Below the pieces are notes generated by a model, which saw nothing but the letters and a program-made list of their open reading frames with translations, was not told the DNA's origin and did no database searches. From assembly GCF_029714405.1 (NCBI RefSeq), contig NZ_CP121650.1:2237001-2301000 (forward strand): DNA of 64,000 bases, read 5' to 3'. This document shows positions 17,194 to 25,260 of this stretch, piece after piece. The first letter of the stretch is position 1. Each line of letters opens with the position of its first letter. The stretch is from Bradyrhizobium sp. CB82 (GTDB lineage: Bacteria > Pseudomonadota > Alphaproteobacteria > Rhizobiales > Xanthobacteraceae). The translations under genes and the position numbers were made by a program.

Positions 17194-18393
17194 ATGAATG
17201 CGCCGCAAAACATCGATCCTGCCGCTGCGCTTCCGGGCAGCGACGTGTTGCACTGGCTGACCAACGACACGCGCGATCAGCGCTTCATCGACAATATCTT
17301 CGCGGAGATGTGCGTCCGACTCCAGCAGGCGGGCATTCCGGTCAAGCGGGCGACGCTTCATGTCGTGATCAACCATCCGCAATGGCTTGGTGCGCGAATG
17401 ATGTGGGCCGACGGGATGCGCGGGGCGGAGATTTCGCGGGTCGATTACGATGTGCGCGGACGGTCCGAATTCATCGGCAGTCCCGCCAACGAAATTTTTG
17501 ACGGTGCGAGCGAGGTGCGCGAGCATCTCGAACGGGACCCGTCAGAGCGGCGCAAGCACGCCATCTACGACGAGATGCGGGCGAAGGGCCTGACCGACTA
17601 TGTGGCGTGGCCGCTCTACCATACGCTCGGCAAGCAGCATCTCGTCACCTTCGCAACCGACCGCCCCGGTGGTTTCGACGATGCGCATATCGCCACGTTG
17701 AAGAGACTGCTGCCGGTTCTGGCTCTCGTCAGCGAGATCCGGGTCAAGAACCGCTTGGCGCGCACCCTGCTCGAAACCTATGTGGGGACGCATGCCGGCG
17801 AGCTGATTCTGGCCGGTGCCACCAGGCGCGGCAGCGGCACCACGGTGCGCGCCGCAATCCTGATCTGCGATTTGCGCGATTTCACCCGCATCTCCGACAA
17901 CTGGCCGCGCGACGACGTCATCGATCTCCTCAATGACTATTTTGACGCGATGTCCGAGCCGATCGTGCGGCATGGCGGAGAAATCCTGAAATTCATCGGC
18001 GATGGCCTGCTTGCGATCTTTCCACTCAGCCAGCCGTCGGCTGGCGCAAACCTGCTGCGGGCCGTGAGCGAGGCCCGTCAGGCCATGGCGGTGTTGAACG
18101 AAAACAACAGCGTCACCGGTCGCGCGCCGCTGCATTACGGCATCGGCGCCCATGTCGGCGATGTCATGTACGGCAATATCGGCTCGCGCTCCCGACTCGA
18201 CTTCACCGTCATTGGTCCTGCCGTCAACATGGCCTCGCGTCTGGAAACGCTCACCAAACAATTGGGACGAACGGTGTTGCTTTCCCGCGCCTTTGCCGAC
18301 CTCGTGAAGAACGATTTCGAGCTCGAACGCGTCGGCGAACACCCGGTGCGCGGCTTCAACGAGCCCGTCGAACTGTTCGCGTATCACGGATGA
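17194..18393 (+). CDS. class III adenylate/guanylate cyclase with N-terminal sensor-like domain
   Basis: A 399-residue protein. The C-terminal half is a class III cyclase domain with the two metal aspartates, Asp226 in LICDLRDFTRIS and Asp270 in LKFIGDGLLAIFP. The substrate-specifying region includes the Lys of EILKFIGDG and FTVIGPAVNMASRLETL with the transition-state Asn and Arg, all present. The N-terminal 200 residues have no membrane helix and may be a GAF-like sensory fold seen in many rhizobial cyclases, but I cannot name it. The protein should make cAMP in the cytoplasm. The ATG at 17194 is chosen; the frame is open upstream only by overlap with the chemoreceptor. Confidence 0.88.
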   Translation: MNAPQNIDPAAALPGSDVLHWLTNDTRDQRFIDNIFAEMCVRLQQAGIPVKRATLHVVINHPQWLGARMMWADGMRGAEISRVDYDVRGRSEFIGSPANEIFDGASEVREHLERDPSERRKHAIYDEMRAKGLTDYVAWPLYHTLGKQHLVTFATDRPGGFDDAHIATLKRLLPVLALVSEIRVKNRLARTLLETYVGTHAGELILAGATRRGSGTTVRAAILICDLRDFTRISDNWPRDDVIDLLNDYFDAMSEPIVRHGGEILKFIGDGLLAIFPLSQPSAGANLLRAVSEARQAMAVLNENNSVTGRAPLHYGIGAHVGDVMYGNIGSRSRLDFTVIGPAVNMASRLETLTKQLGRTVLLSRAFADLVKNDFELERVGEHPVRGFNEPVELFAYHG

Positions 18394-18430
18394 AGGCGAG
18401 GCCGCGGCCCTCGATCAAGCTTTATCGTCC

Positions 18431-18536
18431 CGTAGCCAGGATGGAGCGACTCGTCCGCCGTAGCTCAGCGAGCGAAGGCGGAAGCGCCATCCGGGCATCC
18501 GCCCGCGGCGCCGTCCCGGTGCTCACCCGGGCTACG
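18431..18536. repeat. imperfect palindromic intergenic repeat
   Basis: The outer arms CGTAGCCAGG and CCCGGGCTACG and an inner pair CCGCC/GGCGG make a long imperfect hairpin between the convergent cyclase and permease genes. I recognise the motif style (CCGTAGCTCAGCGAGCGAAGG and CCGGGCTAC) as one common in Bradyrhizobium intergenic regions. It may act as a bidirectional terminator. Confidence 0.5.
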
Positions 18537-18553
18537 ACTCCATTCTGCCCATA

Positions 18554-19384
18554 TCATCCGCTGCTGCCTTTCAGCCGTTCATTGCGCCGGCGCAGGCCTT
18601 CCATGGTGGCGAGCAGGATGACGGAGACGGTGGTCAGGATCACCGCCGCCGCCGTGATGGTCGGGCTGATGTTCTCGCGGATGCCGCTGAACATTTCGCG
18701 GGGCAGGGTGCGCTGCTCGGGGCCGGCCATGAACAGCACGATCACCACCTCGTCGAAGCTGGTCGCGAAGGCAAACAGCGCGCCCGATGCGAGGCCGGGC
18801 AGGATCAGCGGCAGGATCACGCGGCGGAAGGCGTAGAGCGGCGGGGCGCCGAGGGACGCGGCGGCCCGTGCCAGGTTCATGTCAAAGCTTTGCAGCGTCG
18901 CGCCGACCGTGATCACCACGAACGGCGTCGCCAGCGCGGTGTGGGCCAGGATCAGGCCGAGATAGCTGCCGGTCAGCCCGATCGGTGCGAAGAAGAAGTA
19001 GAGGCCGACAGCGGTAATGACGCCGGGCACCACGACCGGCGACAGCACGATCGCCAGCACCAGCGGCTTGAACCGGCTCTTCCACTGCGCCAGCCCCAGC
19101 GCGGCCAGCGTGCCGAGCACGACCGACAGCACCGTCGAGGCAACGCCGATGATCATGCTGTTCTTCACCGACGCCATCCAGCGTGCCGAATGGATGAACT
19201 CGTCGTACCAGCGTAGCGAGAAGCCGGGTAGCGGATAGGTCAAATAGGACCCGGAGCTGAAGGACAGCGGCATGATCGCGAGGATCGGCGCCATGAGGAA
19301 GATGAAGACCAGCGTGGAGAGGATGATCGTCGCGCGCCACGCGATGCGCTGGCTGGCCGTGCGAAGGGAAGCATCGCCGCTCAA
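18554..19384 (-). CDS. polyamine-type ABC transporter permease (PotC-like)
   Basis: A 276-residue inner-membrane permease with six predicted helices, starting WRATIILSTLVFIFLMAPIL. The EAA loop that contacts the ATPase reads RAAASLGAPPLYAFRRVILP. The start is a TTG at 19384 that overlaps the stop of the upstream permease by four bases (TTGA), implying translational coupling; the frame extends much further upstream only because it overlaps that gene. It is the last gene of the ATPase, binding protein, PotB-like, PotC-like unit. Substrates in this family include spermidine, putrescine, thiamine and phosphonates, so polyamine is an inference. Confidence 0.85.
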   Translation of the reverse strand: MSGDASLRTASQRIAWRATIILSTLVFIFLMAPILAIMPLSFSSGSYLTYPLPGFSLRWYDEFIHSARWMASVKNSMIIGVASTVLSVVLGTLAALGLAQWKSRFKPLVLAIVLSPVVVPGVITAVGLYFFFAPIGLTGSYLGLILAHTALATPFVVITVGATLQSFDMNLARAAASLGAPPLYAFRRVILPLILPGLASGALFAFATSFDEVVIVLFMAGPEQRTLPREMFSGIRENISPTITAAAVILTTVSVILLATMEGLRRRNERLKGSSG

Positions 19385-20643
19385 TTCTTCATCCCTCCCG
19401 TGACCTGCTGTCCCTGCACCAGCTTTCCGTAGACGACGCCGAGCAGCAGCGTTGCGACCAGGAGTAGCGCGCCCAGGGCCGATGCGAGGCCCCAGTTGGC
19501 GGTTTCGGTGGTGTAGAGGGCGATGAAGTAGCTCATCATCTGATCGGCGCCGCCGCCGACGAGGGCGGGCGTGATGTAGTAGCCGAGCGCCAGGATGAAG
19601 ACGAGCAGGCTTCCCGCGGCGACGCCGGGTAGGGTTTGGGGCAGGTAGATGCGCAGGAAGGCGGGGAGCGGCGGCGCGCCTAGCGAGGCGGCGGCCCGCA
19701 TATAGGCCGGGGAGATCGCCTTCATGCTGCTGTAGAGCGGCAGGATCATGAAGGGCAGCAGCACGTGCGTCATCGCCACATAGACGCCGAAGCGGTTGTA
19801 GATCAGGCGCATCGGCGCATCGATGATGCCGAGAAAGCGCAAGGAGTCGTTCACCACGCCATTGCTCTGCAGCAGCACGATCCAGGCGCAGGTGCGCACC
19901 AGCAGCGAGGTCCAGAACGGCAGCAGGACGAAGATCATCAGGAGATTCGACTGGCCGGCCGGCAGTGTCGCCAGCAGATAGGCGACCGGAAAGCCGAGGA
20001 TCAGGCACAGCACCGTGACACTAAGGCTGATGGTGAAGGTGCGGACGAAGACGTCACGGTAGATGGCCTGATCAGGCGGCGCGGCGACGATCGCGCCGTC
20101 CACGTTTCGCGTCAGGTCGAGCGCCGCCAGCAAATAGAAGCTGGTCACCGGGCCGCTGGCGCCCTTGATCGCCGCCCACGTGCCGCGCTCGCGCCAAGCC
20201 GGGTTGATCTTGCCGAGCGTCTCCCTGGCCGTGCCGGGCTCCGGCGGTGCCTTCAGATTGCGCGCCGTGCTGGTGAGGATGGTGCGGAAGCCATTGACCG
20301 CGTAGTTGAGCCGCTTGGCTGCGATGGCGAGCGTCCCGGCGGCGCGCGCCGCCAGGATATCGTCCGCCAGCGCCGCATAGGCCTTTTCGTCGGGCAGATC
20401 CTTACCGTCCCACCCGGCCAGCGCAGCCACGGTGTGCGGCAAGACCTGACGCACCTCCCAGTCGTCGACGGCATGCCAGAGCATGCCGGCGATTGGACCC
20501 AGGAAGGTAAAGAGCAGGAATGCGAGAAGCGGCAGAACCAACGACAATGCCTTGACCTGGCGCGCACGCTCCGCCCGCTTGAGGCGGCGCTTAAGCGGCA
20601 CATCGGTCGGCGCATCGGCGCTGGTCAGGAACGCTTCCGTCAT
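19381..20643 (-). CDS. polyamine-type ABC transporter permease (PotB-like) with large extracytoplasmic insertion
   Basis: A 420-residue permease, about 130 residues longer than typical PotB. TM1 is at about residues 33-55; the extra length lies between TM1 and TM2 (about residues 60-195), a hydrophilic, Ala/Lys-rich helical region that should face the periplasm. The remaining helices and the EAA loop (RAAASLGAPPLPAFLRIYLP) are normal. The stop overlaps the TTG of the PotC-like gene. The insertion may contact the binding protein. The gene follows the binding-protein gene by 21 bp. Confidence 0.85.
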   Translation of the reverse strand: MTEAFLTSADAPTDVPLKRRLKRAERARQVKALSLVLPLLAFLLFTFLGPIAGMLWHAVDDWEVRQVLPHTVAALAGWDGKDLPDEKAYAALADDILAARAAGTLAIAAKRLNYAVNGFRTILTSTARNLKAPPEPGTARETLGKINPAWRERGTWAAIKGASGPVTSFYLLAALDLTRNVDGAIVAAPPDQAIYRDVFVRTFTISLSVTVLCLILGFPVAYLLATLPAGQSNLLMIFVLLPFWTSLLVRTCAWIVLLQSNGVVNDSLRFLGIIDAPMRLIYNRFGVYVAMTHVLLPFMILPLYSSMKAISPAYMRAAASLGAPPLPAFLRIYLPQTLPGVAAGSLLVFILALGYYITPALVGGGADQMMSYFIALYTTETANWGLASALGALLLVATLLLGVVYGKLVQGQQVTGGMKN

Positions 20644-20664
20644 CGCTTTAGCCTTGTGGGTGCG

Positions 20665-21714
20665 TTATTTCGCTGCCCACTTGTTGAAGCGCTCGGTCAG
20701 GCGGTCGATGTTCTCGAGCCAGAACGCAACATTGATCTCCACCGCGTTCTTCATGTTGTCAGGCGCCGTCGGCAGGTCCTTCAGAACGGCCGGCTGGATG
20801 AGCGCCGCGGCGTCTTTGTTCGAGGTGCCGTAGGCGATGTTCTCCGACAACTTGGCCTGGTTCTCGGCCTTGCCGGCGAAGTCGAGGAACTTGTAGGCGG
20901 CGTCCTTGTTCGGGCTGCCCTTCAGGATGACCCAGCTGTCGAGCGTGTAGAGCGCGCCGTCCCACACCATGCCGAAGTTTTTCTTCTCGTTCTTGTTCGC
21001 GGTGTCGATGCGGCCGTTATAGACCGAAGTCATCGCCACTTCGCCGGAGGCGAGCAATTGCGGCGGCTGGGCGCCGGCCTTCCACCAGACGAGGTCGCCC
21101 TTGATGGTGTCGAGCTTCTTGAAGGCGCGATCGACGCCCTCGTCGGTCGCCAGAATCTTGTAGACGTCTGCCGGTGGGACGCCGTCGGCGATGAGGGCGA
21201 TCTCCAGCGTTGTCTTCGGACCCTGGCGCAGGCTGCGCTTGCCCGGATATTTCTTGGTGTCGAAGAAGTCCGCCCAACCCTTCGGCGCGTCCTTCAGCTT
21301 GTCCTTGTCGTAGCCGAGAACGAAATCGTACACGATTGCACCGACGCCGCAGGGATTGACCGACGGCGGCAGATAAGCGGCCTCGCCGCCGATCTTGGTG
21401 TAGTCGATCTTCTCGAACAGGCCCTCGTCGCAACCGACCGCGAGCTCCTCGCTCTCGACCTGGACGACGTCCCAGGTTGCGGCGCCGCCCTGCACCTTGG
21501 CGCGCAGCACGCCGATGCCGCCGTCCCAGGACTCGTCGTTCATGGGGATGCCGGCCGCCTTCTTGAACGGCTCGAAGTAAACCTTCTTCTGGGCATCCTG
21601 ATACGCCCCGCCCCACGACACGACGGTGAGGTCGCGCGCCTGCGCGACTGTTGCCAGAGCGACGCCCGCGGTCAGCGTCGCGGCGAATCCCAGTGCCATC
21701 TTGAGCTTCAGCAT
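20665..21714 (-). CDS. periplasmic solute-binding protein (PotD/PotF-like)
   Basis: A 349-residue extracellular solute-binding protein. Residues 1-26 form a Sec signal peptide ending AQA|RD, followed by LTVVSWGGAYQDAQKKVYFE, the N-terminal signature of the spermidine/putrescine-binding family. No lipobox is seen, so it should be soluble in the periplasm. It delivers substrate to the two permeases encoded downstream. The gene is preceded after 84 bp by the ATPase gene on the same strand. A polyamine or a related small cation is the most likely ligand, unproven. Confidence 0.88.
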   Translation of the reverse strand: MLKLKMALGFAATLTAGVALATVAQARDLTVVSWGGAYQDAQKKVYFEPFKKAAGIPMNDESWDGGIGVLRAKVQGGAATWDVVQVESEELAVGCDEGLFEKIDYTKIGGEAAYLPPSVNPCGVGAIVYDFVLGYDKDKLKDAPKGWADFFDTKKYPGKRSLRQGPKTTLEIALIADGVPPADVYKILATDEGVDRAFKKLDTIKGDLVWWKAGAQPPQLLASGEVAMTSVYNGRIDTANKNEKKNFGMVWDGALYTLDSWVILKGSPNKDAAYKFLDFAGKAENQAKLSENIAYGTSNKDAAALIQPAVLKDLPTAPDNMKNAVEINVAFWLENIDRLTERFNKWAAK

Positions 21715-21798
21715 CGTCTTCGTTCCCTTCTTCTTGGATGTGGTTTGCGTTTGGAAGTGATGTGTCCCGGCCCGATCCGGTTGGAGGAAGAGGTTCGA

Positions 21799-22896
21799 TT
21801 ACACCGGATCGAGGGCCAGGCAGTCTTCGGGGCGGAACGTGATGGACACGCTTTCGCCCTGCCTCAAGCCGTCATGTGCGCCCGGCTGAAGCTTGACCAT
21901 GAACTCCTCGTTGCCGGCAACCTCGAGCACGGCCAGCGCGTGGTCGCCGAGATAGATGCTGCTCTGCACCGTGGCTGGCAGGCGGTTCGGTCCCTCGCAA
22001 GCCGCTCCGTTTCTTATAATGGCGATCCGCTCGGGCCGCACCGACAGCGAGGTGGCGGCGCCGCTGCCTGCCACGTTGACCGCCCGGGCCATGACTGAGC
22101 CGCCGGAGGCGAGCGCGACGCGGCAATGTCCCTGCTCGATCGTCTCGACAGTGCCGTTGAGCACGTTGTTCTCGCCGACGAAGTGCGCGACGAAACTGTT
22201 AACCGGGTGCTCGTACAGTGCGTCGGGCCTGTCGATCTGCTGCACGATGCCGTCGTTGAACACAGCGATGCGGTCCGACATGGTGAGCGCCTCGCTCTGG
22301 TCGTGCGTGACGTAGACGATGGTGATGCCCATCGTCTCGTGCAGCTGCTTGATCTCCAGCTGCATCTGCTCCCGCAGGCGCTTGTCCAGAGCGCCGAGCG
22401 GCTCGTCCATCAGCACGATCTGGGGATTGAAGACCAGCGCGCGGGCCAGTGCCACGCGCTGCTGCTGGCCGCCGGACAATTGTCCCGGCCGCCGCTGCGC
22501 CAGGCCCTCCATCTTGATCATGCGCAGCGCCGCCCGCACGCGCTCCTGCGCTTCCACCTTGTTGACCTTGCGGACGGACAGCGGGAAGGCGACATTCTCC
22601 TCGATCGTCAGGTGCGGAAACAGCGCGTAGTTCTGGAACACCATTCCGATGTCGCGCTTGTGCGGCGGCATGTTCTTGATGGGCCGGTCGGCGAGGTAGA
22701 TTTCGCCATGGGTCGGGACCTCGAAGCCCGCCAGCATCATCAGCGTGGTCGTCTTGCCCGAGCCGGACGGGCCAAGCAGAGTGATGAACTCGCCTTTCCT
22801 GATGTCGAGGTCGAGGTTTTTCACGACGAGGTGTTCGCCGTCGTAGGTCTTCTGAATGCCAGAAAAGCGTACCAGTGCCGACGCGGGCGTAACCAT
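21799..22896 (-). CDS. polyamine-type ABC transporter ATP-binding protein (PotA-like)
   Basis: A 365-residue ATPase with Walker A (LLGPSGSGKTTT), signature LSGGQQQRVALARAL, Walker B (IVLMDEP) and the H-loop in VYVTHDQSEAL. The C-terminal third is a TOBE domain (SVRPERIAII, GDHALAVLEVAG). It energises the importer encoded downstream. Two starts are plausible: ATG 22896 (MVTPASALVRF, GGAAGG nearby) and ATG 22908 directly behind GGAGGAGGG; I give the shorter. The reading frame is open to 23001 without further homology. Confidence 0.88.
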   Translation of the reverse strand: MVTPASALVRFSGIQKTYDGEHLVVKNLDLDIRKGEFITLLGPSGSGKTTTLMMLAGFEVPTHGEIYLADRPIKNMPPHKRDIGMVFQNYALFPHLTIEENVAFPLSVRKVNKVEAQERVRAALRMIKMEGLAQRRPGQLSGGQQQRVALARALVFNPQIVLMDEPLGALDKRLREQMQLEIKQLHETMGITIVYVTHDQSEALTMSDRIAVFNDGIVQQIDRPDALYEHPVNSFVAHFVGENNVLNGTVETIEQGHCRVALASGGSVMARAVNVAGSGAATSLSVRPERIAIIRNGAACEGPNRLPATVQSSIYLGDHALAVLEVAGNEEFMVKLQPGAHDGLRQGESVSITFRPEDCLALDPV

Positions 22897-23061
22897 GCTG
22901 CCTTCCATCCCTCCTCCGGTGCCAATTGATGAGCAGCAAGTCGGGACTGCCATCAGGCGGCACCTCGTCCAAGGTAGCGAGGAGAGCTTAGCATCATGCA
23001 AGGAGAATACCAGCGCGCCGCATGACGTAAGTCGGTTTTGGCCGGCGCAATGGCCACAACT

Positions 23062-23463
23062 CTAGCGCGGCTCGACCACCTCGCCGTCTTCCTTCACGAA
23101 ACGCCCGACCGGATTGTCCAGGAGATCGATCACGGCCTCCGAAGGTCGGCACAGTCGCGCACCCTTCGGCGACACGACGATCGGACGGTTGATGAGAATG
23201 GGATGGGCCATCATGAAATCGAGCAACTGGTCGTCGGACCATTTCGGGTCGTCGAGGCCGAGCTCCCGATAGGGCGTGCCCTTCTCGCGCAGAAGCCCGC
23301 GGACCGAAAGTCCCATCTCTGCGATCAACTCCCTGAGCCGTTCGCGCGACGGCGGTGTCTTGAGATATTCGATGACGACGGGCTCGACGCCGCTCTGCCG
23401 GATCATCGCGAGCGTGTTGCGCGAGGTGCCGCAAGCCGGGTTGTGGTAGATGGTGACGGTCAT
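23062..23463 (-). CDS. arsC: arsenate reductase, glutaredoxin-coupled
   Basis: A 133-residue thioredoxin-fold arsenate reductase of the ArsC/Spx family. The catalytic cysteine is Cys11 in YHNPACGTSRNT and the arsenate-binding arginine region appears in PILINRPIVVSPKGARLCRP. It reduces As(V) to As(III) in the cytosol with glutathione/glutaredoxin. Its ATG (23463) overlaps the stop of the aquaglyceroporin gene by four bases (ATGA), so the two are translationally coupled, as expected when As(III) leaves through the channel. Confidence 0.92.
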   Translation of the reverse strand: MTVTIYHNPACGTSRNTLAMIRQSGVEPVVIEYLKTPPSRERLRELIAEMGLSVRGLLREKGTPYRELGLDDPKWSDDQLLDFMMAHPILINRPIVVSPKGARLCRPSEAVIDLLDNPVGRFVKEDGEVVEPR

Positions 23464-24161
23464 CGTAATGTCTCCGCGATTGCGGCGGGGCCGCGTGCCG
23501 GCGTGCGGCCGACCAGCCAGTTCATCAGGACCATTCCGGCAATCGCGCCGCAAAGTTCGGCAAGCACGAAACCAGGCAGGTCCGCCGGACGAATACCGGA
23601 AAACGTGTCCGTCAGCGAGCGCGCGATCGCGACCGCCGGATTGGCGAATGAGGTCGAAGCGGTGAACCAGTAGGCGGCCGTGATGTAGAGGCCGACCAGC
23701 CAGGGCACGGCGCTGCGCTGGAAACGGATGCCCGCCAGGATCGTCGCGACCAGGCCGAAGGCTGCGATCGCCTCGCCGAACCACTGTGCTCCGCCGGTGC
23801 GCACTTTCAATGAAAGGTCGATCAGGGGAAGCGCGAACATCAGGTGCGCGATCATGGTGCCGGCGATGCCGCCGGCGATCTGGACGATCACGTAAAGTGC
23901 AGTCTCGTTCGCCGGCAGCTCGCGCCTCAGCGCGAAAACCAGCGTAACGGCCGGATTGAAATGCGCGCCCGAGATCGGTCCGAGGACCGTGATCAGCACG
24001 ACCAGGATCGCGCCGGTCGGCAGCGTGTTGCACAGGAGCGCAAGCGCGACGTCCCTGGTCAGCGCTTCCGCCATGATGCCGGAGCCCACGACGGTCGCGA
24101 CGAGGATGGTGGTGCCGAGCGCTTCGGCTGCGAGGCGCCGTGGAAGGTCGAACGCGTCCAT
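23460..24161 (-). CDS. aqpS: aquaglyceroporin, arsenite channel (AqpS-like)
   Basis: A 233-residue major intrinsic protein with six helices and both pore motifs intact: GAHFNPAVTLVF and TSFANPAVAIARS. In rhizobial ars operons an aquaglyceroporin replaces the ArsB pump and lets As(III), produced by ArsC, flow out down its gradient. The operon position between arsI and arsC supports that role here. I start at ATG 24161, immediately before DAFDLPRRLAAEALGT; the open frame upstream to 24278 is proline-rich and overlaps arsI. Confidence 0.88.
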   Translation of the reverse strand: MDAFDLPRRLAAEALGTTILVATVVGSGIMAEALTRDVALALLCNTLPTGAILVVLITVLGPISGAHFNPAVTLVFALRRELPANETALYVIVQIAGGIAGTMIAHLMFALPLIDLSLKVRTGGAQWFGEAIAAFGLVATILAGIRFQRSAVPWLVGLYITAAYWFTASTSFANPAVAIARSLTDTFSGIRPADLPGFVLAELCGAIAGMVLMNWLVGRTPARGPAAIAETLR

Positions 24162-24174
24162 CGATGCCCCGGCG

Positions 24175-24645
24175 TCAGCAACAGGCCGAGGATTGCTTCG
24201 ACGCGGCGGGGGACGCGCAGCAGGCGGACTGCTTCTCGCGCGCAACGCGCACCCCGTTCTCGCCGGTGCGGTCGCCATAGACGGTGCTCTCGCCGGTCGT
24301 GTGGAAGGTCTCCCAGGCGATGCCGGCGGGATCGTCGATCCAGGCCTTCTCGGACCGCGCGTAGCAGCAGCTCGTCTGGCCCTGCTCGATCACCTTGCCG
24401 CCGGCCTCGCGCAGGCGCGCATAGACTTCCTTCAACTCGTCGGTGGTTTCGACCTGGATGCCGATATGGTCGAGGCCGGGCTGGCGCCCGCGCGTCGAGA
24501 TCGCGAAATTCACGCGCGGGTCTTCGAGCATCCACTTCGCATAGTCGGACTTCACGACGGAGGGGCGGGATGCGAACAGCGCCGAATAAAATCCGATGGA
24601 GTGCGGAAGATTCTCGACGGAGACATGAACGTGCAGGCGCTTCAT
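24175..24645 (-). CDS. arsI: ArsI-like C-As lyase (vicinal oxygen chelate dioxygenase)
   Basis: A 156-residue glyoxalase/VOC protein. The likely Fe(II) ligands are His5, His60 (GLDHIGIQ) and Glu112 (IAWETFHT). A vicinal cysteine pair Cys93-Cys94 in GQTSCCYARS matches the thiols that bind methylarsenite in ArsI, and more cysteines occur at the C-terminus. ArsI cleaves the carbon-arsenic bond of methylarsenite or aromatic arsenicals to release As(III). CadI-type annotations refer to the same family. The start codon overlaps the arsR stop by four bases. Confidence 0.85.
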   Translation of the reverse strand: MKRLHVHVSVENLPHSIGFYSALFASRPSVVKSDYAKWMLEDPRVNFAISTRGRQPGLDHIGIQVETTDELKEVYARLREAGGKVIEQGQTSCCYARSEKAWIDDPAGIAWETFHTTGESTVYGDRTGENGVRVAREKQSACCASPAASKQSSACC

Positions 24646-25001
24646 GGTCGATCCTCTCGGGCTGGTATCTTGGTGCGTTTTCGCGCGGGTTTGCAGGTCG
24701 CGTCCGGGGCGCACGGTGCGCCGCCGCAGCAGTTTTCGGTCAGAAATCCGAGCAGCGCGTTCATGGTCTCGAACTGCGCTGCGTAGATCATCGAACGCCC
24801 CTCGCGCCGAACGGTCGCTAGCCCCGCCATCCGAAGGCGGTCGAAATGAAAGGTCAGCGTGTTCGGCGCGAGATCCAACGCGTCGGCGATCGCGCCGGCG
24901 GTCATCCCCTCCGGGCCGGCCTGCACCAGCAGGCGGAAGACGTCGAGGCGGTTGTCCTGGGCAAGCGCGGCGAGGGCCGCGACGGCATCCCTCTTTTCCA
25001 T
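24642..25001 (-). CDS. arsR: ArsR-type arsenic-responsive repressor
   Basis: A 119-residue winged-helix repressor of the ArsR/SmtB family. The recognition region is ADALDLAPNTLTFHFDRLRM. Instead of the classical CxC in helix 3, the cysteines cluster at the C-terminus (ENCCGGAPCAPDATC), an arrangement known for several proteobacterial ArsR proteins that bind trivalent arsenic. It heads the operon arsR-arsI-aqpS-arsC on the minus strand. No Shine-Dalgarno sequence is seen and the operator-like palindrome touches the ATG, so the message is probably leaderless. Confidence 0.9.
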   Translation of the reverse strand: MEKRDAVAALAALAQDNRLDVFRLLVQAGPEGMTAGAIADALDLAPNTLTFHFDRLRMAGLATVRREGRSMIYAAQFETMNALLGFLTENCCGGAPCAPDATCKPARKRTKIPAREDRP

Positions 25002-25023
25002 ATTTCAACGATTATCGAAATAT
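25000..25023 (-). promoter_or_regulatory. candidate ArsR operator overlapping the arsR start codon
   Basis: An inverted repeat ATATTTC-N10-GAAATAT covers 25000-25023, overlapping the arsR ATG at 24999-25001. Read toward arsR it is AATATTTCGATAATCGTT then GAAATATGG, similar in style to rhizobial ArsR sites. Its position fits autorepression of a leaderless transcript. Confidence 0.55.
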
Positions 25024-25132
25024 TTTGTAGCAGGTCAACCGATTTCTCAATATGCCGCGCTGGCCGTGGTCCCTCGACTTCGCGCCCGTCGCCGGACGTC
25101 GTCGGATCGACATCCGAGGCGGCGGGCAGTTA

Positions 25133-25260
25133 GAGCGTGGTCCGGAAAAGCGTGAAGCGGTTTTTCCTCGCGACAAACGCGGAACGCGTTTGCGCGGAGA
25201 TCATGCTCAAACAATTAACCAAAGCGCGATGACGATTCATCTCGATCGCATCGCGCTTTA
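25133..25260. repeat. intergenic repeat element with perfect 11-bp hairpin
   Basis: The stretch from AGCGTGGTCCGGAAAAGCG to the DUF2336 stop codon resembles an intergenic repeat widespread in Bradyrhizobium and relatives. Its 3' part is a perfect hairpin AAAGCGCGATG (25221-25231) and CATCGCGCTTT (25249-25259) with a 17-base loop. The hairpin begins exactly at the TAA of the DUF2336 gene, so it may serve as its terminator. Confidence 0.6.

Noticed and set aside
18431..18536. Considered as a CRISPR-like repeat cluster
   Set aside because: Only palindromic arms, no direct repeats with regular spacers and no cas genes in the window.
18554..20008. A 484-codon reading of the PotC-like permease
   Set aside because: The first 208 codons overlap the PotB-like gene in another frame and have no hydrophobic helices; a coupled TTG at 19384 gives a normal-sized permease.
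23062..24033. A 323-codon frame containing ArsC at its end
   Set aside because: The N-terminal two thirds is the out-of-frame reading of the aquaporin gene; ArsC starts at 23463.
24175..25008. A 277-codon frame containing ArsI at its end
   Set aside because: Its first half is out-of-frame arsR; the ArsI homology begins exactly at ATG 24645.
25133..25260. Considered as a tRNA or riboswitch because of its hairpins
   Set aside because: No cloverleaf or T-loop motif; the sequence matches the style of a dispersed intergenic repeat instead.
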